Source: Paeniglutamicibacter terrestris (lineage in GTDB: Bacteria > Actinomycetota > Actinomycetes > Actinomycetales > Micrococcaceae). Taken from it: 64,000 bases of DNA. Below are positions 17,206 to 26,016 of the stretch, piece after piece. The stretch is from positions 372,001 through 436,000 of the forward strand of contig NZ_JAAWVT010000001.1 in NCBI RefSeq assembly GCF_012271785.1, read 5' to 3'. The notes below the pieces were generated by a model. It worked only from the letters and a program-made list of their open reading frames with translations. It ran no database searches and was not told the DNA's origin. The stretch's first letter is position 1. Every line of letters begins with the position of its first letter. The translations under genes and the position numbers were made by a program.

Positions 17206-18831
17206 ATGGGACAAATTGCACCGAAGGACGAATCCATATCCAGCCCGAACCTCGACTTCGCCAGACCCTGGGACTCCATTACCCTGACCCGGTTTTTACG
17301 CCAGCTGCCCAGCGGAATCACCGTGCTCCACGATGCTGGCGACCGACCGCTGCGCTGGGTTGAACCCAGCGACATCGATGACCCCACCCCCTATTTGGTT
17401 GACCACGAACTCATCTTGACCAGTGGTTTCCCCCTACTGGAGAGGATCAACGACGCCGAAGCGGTCCACGAATTTGTCGCCCGTCTGGTGGCGGCAAATG
17501 TCTCGGCATTAGGTTTTGGACTTGACCCCTATTTCTCCGCCGTTCCACCCACGCTCATCACCGCATGTCGCGAACTGAACCTTCCGCTGTGGCAAATTCC
17601 CGGCACGCTGCCCTTCGCGGCGATCGGGCTGGCCTTCGCGAATCTCATGGAGGCCGATAGCGCGCGGATGATGCGGCAGAACGCCGACGCCAATCGACTG
17701 CTGATGCGTTGTGTCAGTGGCGAAAACCCCGAGCAGGAAATTATCACGGTGCTCGCCCAGCGGGCGACGGCGGCGGTGCAATTACTTGATGCGGGCGGGC
17801 GCCTGCGATATTTCGCCACCACAGCTGGCCAATCCGCCCTCCAAGGCATGGAGCTAGAGTCGCTACTGATGCAGGCGGCCGACCCGCAGGGGCCCAAGCT
17901 AGTTCTGAGCGAATCCGCCGGGCAACACCATCTGGCTTTCCCCATCCGCCCGACGGCACCGAGGGGGTCGCGGGTTCCGCCATTGTTGGGAGTGTTGCAG
18001 CTGAGCTTCGGGCACCAGCCGGGATCCGCTGAACACAACCTCATGTCCACCGCGCTGGGACTGCTGGAGGTGGTGGCGCGCCAACGGGTGCTCGGTTCCT
18101 TCGCTCCCACACAGTTGGCCACCGCGCTCTTACTTGATGGCTCCGAGTCGTTGGACGCCGAAGCCCTCGAACTTTTTAACGGCTCCCTCGCAGGTTCCGC
18201 ACGCCGAGCGCCGCGAGTGGTGCTCGCCATCCCCCGCCCCGACTCGGCACCTCACGATCCGGGCCACGCCCTCACCCGTTTCCGTTCGCTGTTGGAAACC
18301 AAGCTGGTAATTCACTCCGAGGGTCGACTGACGGCCATTACGCGCACCGAACCCAGCCGAGAGGTCATCAATCGCATCGAGGCCGCCGGCTATTGGGCGG
18401 CCTTTAGCCGGCCAGTAGATCAACTTCAACATGAGGGGCCAGGAGTTTCGCTGGCCGCCAGCCTGCGCGAGATGGCCACGGAGGCTCACGGATTGGTGCC
18501 GCGACTACTTGATGAGGGACGCAGTCTCAGCGCAGAGAGCCTGCCGCAGTCCTTTGCTGCCCTCTTGCCCCAGGCAGCCAGCCGGCAACTGGCCCAGTCG
18601 TTGTTGGGCAATTTGTTGGAGCTGCCCGCCAAACGTCAAGACCTGTATCTGCAGGTGCTGCGAGCATGGCTGGATGCGCACGGTTCCTGGGATGCCACGG
18701 CGACGGCCATCGATATGCACCGCAACTCGGTGCGGCGCCACATCACCGCGATCAGTGAGATCTTGGGTCTGGATCTTGCCCGGGCCGAGGTGCGTTACGA
18801 GTTGTTCCTCGCCTTAAGGTTCTTACCCTGA
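17206..18831 (+). CDS. PucR-family transcriptional regulator
   Basis: I place the start at ATG 17206, though TTG 17197 is in frame and neither has a strong ribosome binding site; the protein is about 541 residues. The N-terminal half (about 15-150) matches the PucR ligand-binding domain, with LPSGITVLHDAGDRPLRWVEPSD and VDHELILTSG. The C-terminal 60 residues hold the PucR-type helix-turn-helix (HGSWDATATAIDMHRNSVRRHI). It is divergent from the lysine permease-davB genes and convergent with davA, so it probably senses lysine or a breakdown product. Confidence 0.87.
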   Translation: MGQIAPKDESISSPNLDFARPWDSITLTRFLRQLPSGITVLHDAGDRPLRWVEPSDIDDPTPYLVDHELILTSGFPLLERINDAEAVHEFVARLVAANVSALGFGLDPYFSAVPPTLITACRELNLPLWQIPGTLPFAAIGLAFANLMEADSARMMRQNADANRLLMRCVSGENPEQEIITVLAQRATAAVQLLDAGGRLRYFATTAGQSALQGMELESLLMQAADPQGPKLVLSESAGQHHLAFPIRPTAPRGSRVPPLLGVLQLSFGHQPGSAEHNLMSTALGLLEVVARQRVLGSFAPTQLATALLLDGSESLDAEALELFNGSLAGSARRAPRVVLAIPRPDSAPHDPGHALTRFRSLLETKLVIHSEGRLTAITRTEPSREVINRIEAAGYWAAFSRPVDQLQHEGPGVSLAASLREMATEAHGLVPRLLDEGRSLSAESLPQSFAALLPQAASRQLAQSLLGNLLELPAKRQDLYLQVLRAWLDAHGSWDATATAIDMHRNSVRRHITAISEILGLDLARAEVRYELFLALRFLP

Positions 18832-18848
18832 GTGTTCTTACCCTGAGT
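18819..18848 (+). repeat. 15-bp perfect tandem duplication across the PucR stop codon
   Basis: GTTCTTACCCTGAGT is present twice in a row. The first copy contains the PucR stop TGA at 18829-18831; the second copy repeats the last codons and stop in the same frame. It looks like a slippage duplication, with no effect on the protein. Confidence 0.8.
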
Positions 18849-18860
18849 CCCGGAAGCGCC

Positions 18861-19652
18861 TCAGATGCCCCACACTCGGTAGAGGTCGGGGCGGCGATCA
18901 CTCAGGTACGGGATCTCTGCACGGGCGGCGGTCAAAGTTTGCGGATCAATCTGTGCAAAAAGCAGCTCAGCGTTCGTTGAACCACGCGCCAGTACGTTGC
19001 CAAACGGGTCGGCGATGACGCTGCCGCCACCCAAGGCAAAACCGTCTTCCACACCCGTGTGGTTGGCGTAGGCAATAAAAAGCTGAGATTCGATCGCGCG
19101 AGCGGGCACCAGGGTATTGCTCACCGAATCGTAGCCACGACCCAGCGCGGTGGGGACCAGAAGCACTTGGACACCGCGCACGGCTGCGGCACGCACCGTT
19201 TCCGGGAACTCAAGATCAAAACAAATGATCATGCCCAGCTTCAAACCTCGGTAGTCAATGATGGTCGCGGGTTGAGTTCCGGGGCTGAATACTTCCTTTT
19301 CAGCATCGCCAAAGAGATGAACCTTAACGTAGGTGCCGCACTGGTTTCCGTTTTCATCAACAAACGTCGAAGTGATTTCCCAACGGTTTCCCGTAATCGC
19401 CGGCAAGGAGTAGACGATGGCTATACCGTGGCGGGCGGCGATCTTTCCCACGGAATCATGCAGTGCCGGCAGCGAGGCTGGATCCAGTTCGGCGCGTAAT
19501 TTCCGCGGTGCATAACCCACCACAAAGAGCTCCGGGGTCACCAAGAGCTCGGCCCCGGCCGTGGCAGCGGATTGGGCAGCCTCTTCGATAGCGGTTAGAT
19601 TCGCCGCGCTATCGAGTACCTGCGCTTGCGCCTGCATGACGGCCAACAGCAT
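18861..19652 (-). CDS. davA: 5-aminopentanamidase-like nitrilase superfamily hydrolase
   Basis: The ATG at 19652 has GGAGG six bases upstream, giving 263 residues. The catalytic triad of the nitrilase superfamily is visible: Glu41 in TPELFVVGY, Lys110 in YVKVHLFG and Cys144 in MIICFDLEFPE. Length and sequence agree with DavA of Pseudomonas (264 residues), which hydrolyses 5-aminopentanamide to 5-aminovalerate. Other short aliphatic amidases of the family are possible, but davB and a permease only 1.7 kb away support the lysine route. It converges on the PucR gene with a 29-base gap. The later steps (davT, davD) are not in this window. Confidence 0.82.
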   Translation of the reverse strand: MLLAVMQAQAQVLDSAANLTAIEEAAQSAATAGAELLVTPELFVVGYAPRKLRAELDPASLPALHDSVGKIAARHGIAIVYSLPAITGNRWEITSTFVDENGNQCGTYVKVHLFGDAEKEVFSPGTQPATIIDYRGLKLGMIICFDLEFPETVRAAAVRGVQVLLVPTALGRGYDSVSNTLVPARAIESQLFIAYANHTGVEDGFALGGGSVIADPFGNVLARGSTNAELLFAQIDPQTLTAARAEIPYLSDRRPDLYRVWGI

Positions 19653-19689
19653 TCGTTCCTCCAGGTCTGGGTCGGTGTTCAATTACAGC

Positions 19690-19938
19690 TTAGGGGCGCA
19701 ACGACACTGGAAGCTCCGGCCATTTGGCACCGTATGTGGCCACGTACGGGATGATTCGCACCAGCGAATGATCCGCCTCGCGTGGGTGCCATTCCCGCAT
19801 ACCGGCAATCCCCGTTGCCTTCAGCAGATCACACCACGACTCGAAGTAGAAGAGGTTCGACTGAGACGGCAGCGCGAGGGCAGGACTTGAGTATCGCGCT
19901 CCTTGATCGACTCCCCTAGATCCTTTCCTGGCGGCCGA
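19690..19938 (-). pseudogene. Probable remnant of a gene upstream of davA
   Basis: On the minus strand an 82-codon frame with coding-like third positions ends at TAA (19690-19692), 38 bases before the davA start. It contains NLFYFESWCDLLKATG and HPREADHSLVRIIPYVATYG. There is no plausible start codon before the upstream in-frame TGA at 19939-19941. A second coding-like stretch in another frame just upstream (FLRPCVAPIELLIGRQERI) suggests a frameshifted remnant. I do not recognise the family. It may instead be chance or a sequence error. Confidence 0.4.
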
Positions 19939-20006
19939 TCAGCAGCTCAATCGGGGCCACACACGGGCGCAAGAATCTGCTGCAGAATTCCACGCGCCGC
20001 GGAGCC

Positions 20007-20072
20007 TTAACCTACCCACGGGTAAGTTAATTCGCGAAACCCCTTGCAAACTTACCCGCGAGTAGGTTCAAT
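20007..20072 (+). promoter_or_regulatory. Two TetR-like palindromic operators over a candidate promoter
   Basis: Two near-palindromes of the same sequence in opposite halves occur 40 bases apart, centre to centre: AACCTACCCACGGGTAAGTT at 20009-20028 and AACTTACCCGCGAGTAGGTT at 20049-20068. A candidate -35 TTGCAA (20044-20049) and -10 TTCAAT (20067-20072) with a 17-base spacer place the second site across the promoter. The pattern is typical of TetR-family repressors, but no such regulator is adjacent. Confidence 0.6.
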
Positions 20073-20241
20073 GACTCTAGTTCCTTTTGTAATCCAGATC
20101 ACAACGAACCATGGGCTCGCTCGCAATCCGGGCTAGCACCTCCCGTTCCACCGCGCATGAACACGTGGCGTGCTTTTCTGCGCCAAAAAACAGGTCATCA
20201 TCCCATTGCACCATCCAACGCTTCGCCCCCAAGGAGTCCAG

Positions 20242-22650
20242 TTGAATGCACATTTAGCAGCCAAACGGCACACGCTTTTGCATGCCATCATCACAGTTTT
20301 GCTCGGCCTATTCCTCGTTGCCTTCCTGGCGTTCTACACCATGTTCTCCTCACAGGTGGCCACCGGCGCCTCGGATCTCAACGACGGAATGGGCAAGGCC
20401 AACGACGGCGTCATCAAGTTGGCCGACGGCTCCAATGCCGCCGCCTCCGGTGCCACCGAACTGGCCGACGGCACCTCGGCGCTCTCCGCCGGGGCACAAA
20501 AACTGCTTGACGGCACGGATAAGGCCGCCAGCGGAGCTACCCGGCTGTCCGAAGGAGCCACCGAGCTCAACGCTGGAACCTCCAAGCTCATGCTGGGTGC
20601 AGTTGATGCTTCGGCCGGTGCTACGAAGCTCGGCGACGGCGCGGGAACCCTGGCCACAGGTGTGGACAAGCTTGCCGACGGCACGCAGAAGGTTGATGCA
20701 GCAGCGGACAAACTGAACTCCGGCGCTTCCAAATTGGCCACCGGAGCAGGCAGCGCAAATACGGGTGCACAATCATTGAGTGCAGGTTCCACTAAATTGG
20801 CCGATGGCACCTCATCGCTGCTGACCGGCACCGGCGCACTGGATGATGGAGCGCAGGCGCTCAAGTCCGGTTCTCACGAGCTTTCCGACGGACTCTCCGC
20901 GCTGGGCCTAGGCACCTCAAAGGTTGATTCCGGCGCCCAAGAACTCTCCACCGGTGCCCAGCAACTCTCCGCTGGAGCAGGTGCCGCCAACGATGGAGCA
21001 CAGAAGATCGCCGCAGGCACCCAGGCTGCAAACGCCGGTGCACAGAAACTCGCCACCGGCACCAGCAGTGCGGCGGCAGGCTCCGACGCGCTTGCTAACG
21101 GCAGCGATAAGTTGCTCGGCGGCGTCGAAGAGCTCGCCGCCAAGGCTCCCGCACTGATTGAAGGCGTCGGCGCCCTGAAGGACGGCTCCGATCAGCTGGC
21201 CACCGGCAGCACCAAGCTGGCCGCGGGTACCAAGGCGCTGGCGGGCGCTGCTCCCGCGTTGCGTGAGGGCATTGTTGCCGCTCAGGAAGGCTCGGTAGCA
21301 GTGGAAACCGGCGCCAAGAATCTTGATGGTGGGCTGCAGACCGCTGCCAGTAAAGCGGGCGAATTGGCTGCTGGTTCAACTCGTCTTGCCGACGGGATGG
21401 ATCAGCTGGCAACCTTCATCAAGGAGAACCCAGCAGTTCCGGTGGGCCTCTTACAGGACAAGATCGAGAAGCTGAATGCTGGTGCCACAGAGCTTAACGG
21501 CGGCATGATCAAATTGGATGCTGGCACCACTACCCTCTCCGCCGGAGCCACCAAGCTCGCGACCGGATCCGGCAAGTTGGTTGACGGCATGACTCAACTC
21601 AAGACCGGGACCAAGGATCTCAAAGATCAGACGACAGCGTTGAACGCGGGTGCTCAGGCCATCAAGTCCGGTGCCAGCTCACTCGATGGTGGGCTCGGCA
21701 AACTCAGCGAGGGCTCCAAGGCTCTGGGTGTAGGTATCGGTTCACTCAAGGACGGCGCCACCTCCCTGAACGCCGGTGCCCAGAGTCTGAATTCGGGACT
21801 CACCCAGCTTGATGCGGGCTTCAACGATGAGAAAGCCGGCCTGCTGGTGGGACTAGATTCGCTGGGCAATGGCGCCTCGGCGCTGGCCGAGGGCACCGAC
21901 GCTCTGGCCACCGGATCCACCAAGCTCAGCACCGGCGCAGGTTCCCTCGCACAGGGAACCACGTCATTGAGCGAGGGCACGGGCAAGCTCAACACCGGCG
22001 CGCAGAAACTGGCAGCCGGTGGAACCAAGCTCGCCGATGGCACCTCTGCTTTGGAAACTGGCGCTACCGCCCTTGATCAGGGTGCCGCGAAGCTGGCCGA
22101 CGGAAGCAAGAAGCTGGCCACCGGAACGCAGAAATTGCAGGATGGTAGCTCGACCTTGGCTGCTGGCACCTCCACGCTGGCCACCAAAACTCCCGCTCTG
22201 GCTCAGGGTGCCGAATCGGCAGCTGCCGGTGCGTACAAGATCAAGGATGGCGCACAAAGCCTGGCCGCGGGCAATGGCAAGATCGCCCGTGGCGCGCAGG
22301 ATTTGGATGCGGGAGCGGCCAAGCTCGCCGGAGGAACCGAATCTCTGGACCTTGGTCTCGAATCATTGCGCAAGGGCACCTCGACCCTCTCCACCGGTGC
22401 CACCGCCCTTGATGAGGGTGCAACCAAGTTGGCCGATGGCAATTCGCAGCTCGCCACCGGGCTGAGCTCGCTCAACGAGGGATCCACCCAATTGGCCAGC
22501 GGCACCTCACGCCTGGAAGCCAGCACCCAGGCCGTGGCAGCTTCCAGCATCGGTAGCAGCCCCAGCGCCCTGTTGCTCTTGATTCCGCTGCTGTTGCTGT
22601 TGATCCCGGCGGTCATCATGATCCGCAATCGCCGACACCTTCGCGGCTAA
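20242..22650 (+). CDS. Giant LxxG heptad-repeat protein, membrane-tethered at both ends
   Basis: I choose TTG at 20242, with AAGGAG six bases upstream, over an open frame reaching 20170; the product is 802 residues. An N-terminal membrane helix (about residues 11-31) is followed by about 100 heptads of the pattern Lx(D/A/E/T)G(A/S/T)xx, with only brief interruptions near the middle (TFIKENPAVPVGLLQDKIEKL and FNDEKAGLLVG). A C-terminal membrane helix with a basic tail (IRNRRHLRG) closes the protein. The heptads match the X-X-X-Leu-X-X-Gly repeats that link the halves of YhgE/Pip proteins, but the Pip/ABC-2 domains themselves are absent. A long extracellular rod is likely. Confidence 0.8.
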   Translation: MNAHLAAKRHTLLHAIITVLLGLFLVAFLAFYTMFSSQVATGASDLNDGMGKANDGVIKLADGSNAAASGATELADGTSALSAGAQKLLDGTDKAASGATRLSEGATELNAGTSKLMLGAVDASAGATKLGDGAGTLATGVDKLADGTQKVDAAADKLNSGASKLATGAGSANTGAQSLSAGSTKLADGTSSLLTGTGALDDGAQALKSGSHELSDGLSALGLGTSKVDSGAQELSTGAQQLSAGAGAANDGAQKIAAGTQAANAGAQKLATGTSSAAAGSDALANGSDKLLGGVEELAAKAPALIEGVGALKDGSDQLATGSTKLAAGTKALAGAAPALREGIVAAQEGSVAVETGAKNLDGGLQTAASKAGELAAGSTRLADGMDQLATFIKENPAVPVGLLQDKIEKLNAGATELNGGMIKLDAGTTTLSAGATKLATGSGKLVDGMTQLKTGTKDLKDQTTALNAGAQAIKSGASSLDGGLGKLSEGSKALGVGIGSLKDGATSLNAGAQSLNSGLTQLDAGFNDEKAGLLVGLDSLGNGASALAEGTDALATGSTKLSTGAGSLAQGTTSLSEGTGKLNTGAQKLAAGGTKLADGTSALETGATALDQGAAKLADGSKKLATGTQKLQDGSSTLAAGTSTLATKTPALAQGAESAAAGAYKIKDGAQSLAAGNGKIARGAQDLDAGAAKLAGGTESLDLGLESLRKGTSTLSTGATALDEGATKLADGNSQLATGLSSLNEGSTQLASGTSRLEASTQAVAASSIGSSPSALLLLIPLLLLLIPAVIMIRNRRHLRG

Positions 22651-22664
22651 TTAGTACCACTCTT

Positions 22665-22721
22665 ACAACAAGCGTGGTCGGTCAGTTCCCTCTCAGGGAA
22701 CTGACCGACCGCGCTTGTTGT
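22665..22721 (+). terminator. Very long perfect hairpin, 27-bp stem
   Basis: Both arms pair over 27 bases with one G-U pair and a three-base loop CTC. It lies 15 bases after the heptad-repeat gene stop and 76 bases before the glutathione peroxidase gene. No T-tract follows, so it may be a stabilising or processing hairpin instead of a classic intrinsic terminator. Confidence 0.65.
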
Positions 22722-22797
22722 GGTGCAATACGAATAAATTCGCAAAAAACATTGAACGTTCGGGAATGGACCGGAGCCGCACGGTGCTGTAGTTGGC

Positions 22798-23280
22798 ATG
22801 GACATCACCACCATTCCCATCTCCACGATGGACGGGCAAACCACATCCCTCGCCGACTATGCAGGCCAGGTGGTCTTGGTCGTCAACGTCGCCTCACGCT
22901 GCGGACTCACCCCGCAATACGCAAAGCTCGAAGCCTTGCAGAAGACCTACGGGGAACGCGGTTTCACCGTGCTCGGTTTCCCCAGCAACCAATTCCTGCA
23001 GGAGCTGGGTAGCAATGAGGCCGTCGCCGAATTCTGCTCCAGCACCTACGGCGTGAGCTTCCCGGTCTTAGACCGGGTGCGAGTCAACGGCAAGAACGCC
23101 CACCCGCTGTACACCGAACTGAAGAAGACCAAGGATGCCGCGGGGAAGGCCGGGCGCGTCACCTGGAACTTCGAGAAGTTCCTGATCCTGCCCACCGGGG
23201 AGACTCAACGCTTCCGCCCGAAGGTTGAACCGGATGACCCGGCCATCATCGCTGCGATCGAGTCGGGCCTGGGAAACTAG
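22798..23280 (+). CDS. Glutathione peroxidase-like thiol peroxidase
   Basis: This 160-residue protein has the glutathione peroxidase core. The peroxidatic Cys sits in NVASRCGLTPQY (about residue 36), followed by GFPSNQF, the Cys of AEFCSSTYGVSFP, and WNFEKFL with the Trp-Asn of the active-site tetrad. In GFPSNQF the residue after Pro is Ser where many homologues have Cys. Actinobacterial members usually use thioredoxin to reduce lipid hydroperoxides and H2O2. It overlaps the next convergent gene by four bases at the stop codons. Confidence 0.9.
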   Translation: MDITTIPISTMDGQTTSLADYAGQVVLVVNVASRCGLTPQYAKLEALQKTYGERGFTVLGFPSNQFLQELGSNEAVAEFCSSTYGVSFPVLDRVRVNGKNAHPLYTELKKTKDAAGKAGRVTWNFEKFLILPTGETQRFRPKVEPDDPAIIAAIESGLGN

Positions 23281-23852
23281 TCGCGTTTGGGCCGCCGCGG
23301 CTTACTGAGCCAGGGACGCAGCAAGCGTGTGGTGACCGGCAGGAAAATATAGGTCATCAGCGGGGTGAGGATGCATGTGGTCAGCAAGACCACTAGGACC
23401 ACCGGCCAAGCGCGCAGGTGCGGCACCAGCAAGAGGTTGGCGAGCAGGCTCAGCGGGAAGAACGGCAAGAAGATGGAAACCGCTTGTTTCCAGCGCGGGG
23501 GAACTACCGTTTCGGAAATATTCACGGTGGTTTCCCCGGGATGCTCAAACCAGCCCTCGATCCCGGTGCGGTGCTCAACCTTGGTAATTTCTACCAGCTC
23601 GGACGCGCTGTTGATCCACCAGCGGCGTTCCTCGGAATCGTCCCACGCTGCAAGCGTTGCGGCCGAGGAGAACCGGTAGAGCACGTGCCATTCATTGGAA
23701 TTCGGAGACGTGCGGATCCATCCGGATCCTAGGTAACCGTCCCATTCGCGAGCCAGGTCTTGACCCGCCTGGACCCAGGCGTTGAAACGTCGATGATGTT
23801 CGGGCAATACCGTCCGTGTGATGGAGACGGTTATAGGGGTAGCTTGTGGCAT
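23277..23852 (-). CDS. ABM-domain protein with C-terminal membrane helices
   Basis: The N-terminal 95 residues match the antibiotic biosynthesis monooxygenase fold: a strand-led start (ITVSITRTVLPEHHRRFNAWV), a central WHVLYRF strand and a WxxSEERRWW segment. Two hydrophobic segments follow at about 125-143 and 150-172, then a basic tail. Similar fused proteins are common in bacteria and have no known enzymatic role. Its stop overlaps the glutathione peroxidase stop by four bases. Confidence 0.75.
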   Translation of the reverse strand: MPQATPITVSITRTVLPEHHRRFNAWVQAGQDLAREWDGYLGSGWIRTSPNSNEWHVLYRFSSAATLAAWDDSEERRWWINSASELVEITKVEHRTGIEGWFEHPGETTVNISETVVPPRWKQAVSIFLPFFPLSLLANLLLVPHLRAWPVVLVVLLTTCILTPLMTYIFLPVTTRLLRPWLSKPRRPKRD

Positions 23853-24088
23853 TTAGACAATCTAGTACCCCATCCCCGGCTATGACGAACCGAGAACCGG
23901 ATAAACACTGTCCACCCGTTAATCTGGCGGTGTCTATGCCACGGCGAGCACGTTCTCGGTGAGGGTCGAAGGCAGGGCCGCCCCGTTCGCAAGATGCACT
24001 GGCCCCGAAGTTTTTGCCTCAAAGTCCGCGCAGTGTCCCACTGCCATCAAGTTTCCGCGCCGATACATCAATTCCTTCGAGCCCGGCG

Positions 24089-24604
24089 TCACCCCTGACT
24101 CGACATGGCGCCACGGACGGTGAGCGGGCTCTGGACTGAGACCGAAATTCGGTGATCGTCATTGTTGCCGGGCCACGAGATCTGCACAATCCACTCGCCG
24201 TCCGGCTCGGCGAGGCGGTAGACGGTGGCGAACTCCATCGTTCCGCCCTGGTCAACCGTCGGCTCCACAGTCCACCGCTGGTCCAGAAGAAATTCGCCGG
24301 CCACGTCTGCCGCTTGCGCGGGCGTCACATCGGTAGAAACTTCGACGGCCGACCAGATCGTCCAGAAGGCGGTGTCGTGTTCCGGACCGACCAGCAATTT
24401 GGTCTCGCCGAACTGCGGCTGGGACGTCATGCCAACGTCGAATGCGTCGTTCACCGGCACGTGTTTGAGCATCCCCGCGTAAATCTCTTCGGCGCGGTCT
24501 TGGTACTCTTCGCGCCGACTTTCTAACGGCGGGGCTGAACACCCCGCCAGCGCCATAACAATTATGAAGAACACGCCGATCCCGACGCCGTTCAATGTCC
24601 GCAT
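24089..24604 (-). CDS. Hypothetical lipoprotein
   Basis: I start at the ATG at 24604, since the frame upstream to 24658 does not read like a signal peptide. The 171-residue product begins with a hydrophobic segment ending in LAGC, a lipobox, so it is exported and lipidated. The mature part is acidic with an alternating strand pattern and carries no recognised motif. The 236 bases between it and the ABM gene, and the 214 bases before the PucR-type gene, hold nothing I can identify. Confidence 0.7.
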   Translation of the reverse strand: MRTLNGVGIGVFFIIVMALAGCSAPPLESRREEYQDRAEEIYAGMLKHVPVNDAFDVGMTSQPQFGETKLLVGPEHDTAFWTIWSAVEVSTDVTPAQAADVAGEFLLDQRWTVEPTVDQGGTMEFATVYRLAEPDGEWIVQISWPGNNDDHRISVSVQSPLTVRGAMSSQG

Positions 24605-24818
24605 GCCACCAAAGTAGCACTCGAAGAATCCTCTTTGGGAGGTGCTTGTCACCGGCATGATGGATGGGCAGATTGGCTTGCTGCCGATGACTGTCCTGCT
24701 TTGCGTGAAGACTCTGCCCTGAAAACCCGGTTACGAGGTCGCCTTAGGTCAGCACCATCTCAGCCAACCCCCACCGGTGTCGGGGCTGACCCGGATGTTT
24801 CGCCCGTTTCGCCCTCCG

Positions 24819-26003
24819 CTATGACCAACCGACCACCAGCCGAGCCGCTTGAAGCGGAATGGTTGGGTCAACCCCGGTGAGCGTGGCAAAACGCTTGAGC
24901 CGGTTCATCAGTGTATTTCGGTGGCAAAAAAGTTCATCAGCGGCATGGGCAACACTTCCCGTGCGTAGGTAGGCGTGCACCGCCTCGGTGAGACGTCGAC
25001 GTTCAGTGGTTCCGCATTGTTCCAGGGCCCGATCAACTTCCCCCAGCCCCGGCGCTCCGGCCTCGGCGAGCGCCAGCCTAGCCATCCGCGCCCAGCCACG
25101 GCTCCATGTCATCGCGCCCTCTTCGGCCGGATCCAGAAGGTTGGCCAGTGCTCGTGCCACCTGCGAGGCCTGCCCAATATCTTCTAGGGTGCATAATTCG
25201 GAAACCACCCCACAGCTGAGCTTCTCAACTCGCGCGCTCAGGCGCAGACTCTCGGAGCCTGCCCTGGTCTCGGCGGGGTAAAAAACGATCAAGGCATCGG
25301 ATACCGAATAGGTGTACACCTTATTGCTGGCTCGTTCATTGGCCAGGGCCAGCCGCAGGGCGGGGATCTGCTCCCTTAGCGCTGCCACCACCACGTACCT
25401 TGTATCCAGTGGCTGTCCCAGTTCCTGAGCAATGCGCTCCAGGGCGGTGGCTGAAAGATTGCGTTCGCTGAAGAGCGTGGCGAGGTATTCCTGTCGTTTG
25501 CTCGCAGCTTCGGCTTGAATTCTTGCCGCTTCCCGCACGTAGGCTCGTTGGGTTTCCCCGGCGTAACTGTCCACGACTTCCCACACGCGGGCGGTGTGCC
25601 GCACCAGCAGCAGCGCATCCTCGGTGCGCGCGAGTGAGGTGATGGCTTCCCAGAGGATTGAGAAGTCCAGCCGGATCGCCGTCATCAGCGCCTCGATCGG
25701 TACTCCGGCCCGAGCCCGGGTAACCCCGACATCCAGAGAAATGGCGTCACGTTCGCGCAGGGAATCCGGCTCGTCGTGCTCAACCTTCATCGCCACGATC
25801 AACGCCTCAAATGATGCACCGCCGGTGCGCATGATTTCGCTAACCGGCAGCGGGGAGCTGGCGTAGCTGGGAATGGTACTTAGGCGTTGCACAAATTCAT
25901 GGGTCAGCTTCCCCACGTCCAGCCGATCCAGTAGAGCGGTCCAGCGCATTGCCTCGTCACTTTGGTGACTTTCTGTTATTTCTGAGAAATCTGGCGTTAA
26001 CAT
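24819..26003 (-). CDS. PucR/CdaR-type transcriptional regulator
   Basis: This 394-residue protein has a helical N-terminal region (about 20-165) of the RsbR/CdaR-like type, a middle GGDEF-like degenerate region, and a C-terminal PucR helix-turn-helix (TGSVAHAADELFCHRNTLMNRL, about 345-366). It is divergent from the permease-led catabolic operon starting at 26173, which it most likely controls. There is no membrane segment, so it should sense a cytosolic ligand. Confidence 0.82.
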   Translation of the reverse strand: MLTPDFSEITESHQSDEAMRWTALLDRLDVGKLTHEFVQRLSTIPSYASSPLPVSEIMRTGGASFEALIVAMKVEHDEPDSLRERDAISLDVGVTRARAGVPIEALMTAIRLDFSILWEAITSLARTEDALLLVRHTARVWEVVDSYAGETQRAYVREAARIQAEAASKRQEYLATLFSERNLSATALERIAQELGQPLDTRYVVVAALREQIPALRLALANERASNKVYTYSVSDALIVFYPAETRAGSESLRLSARVEKLSCGVVSELCTLEDIGQASQVARALANLLDPAEEGAMTWSRGWARMARLALAEAGAPGLGEVDRALEQCGTTERRRLTEAVHAYLRTGSVAHAADELFCHRNTLMNRLKRFATLTGVDPTIPLQAARLVVGWS

Positions 26004-26016
26004 GACCTCATATTAT

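Noticed and set aside
20334-22628. Dense repeats suggesting a CRISPR array or satellite DNA
   Set aside because: The repeats are 21-base heptad codons of one protein, with varied codons and no constant spacers.
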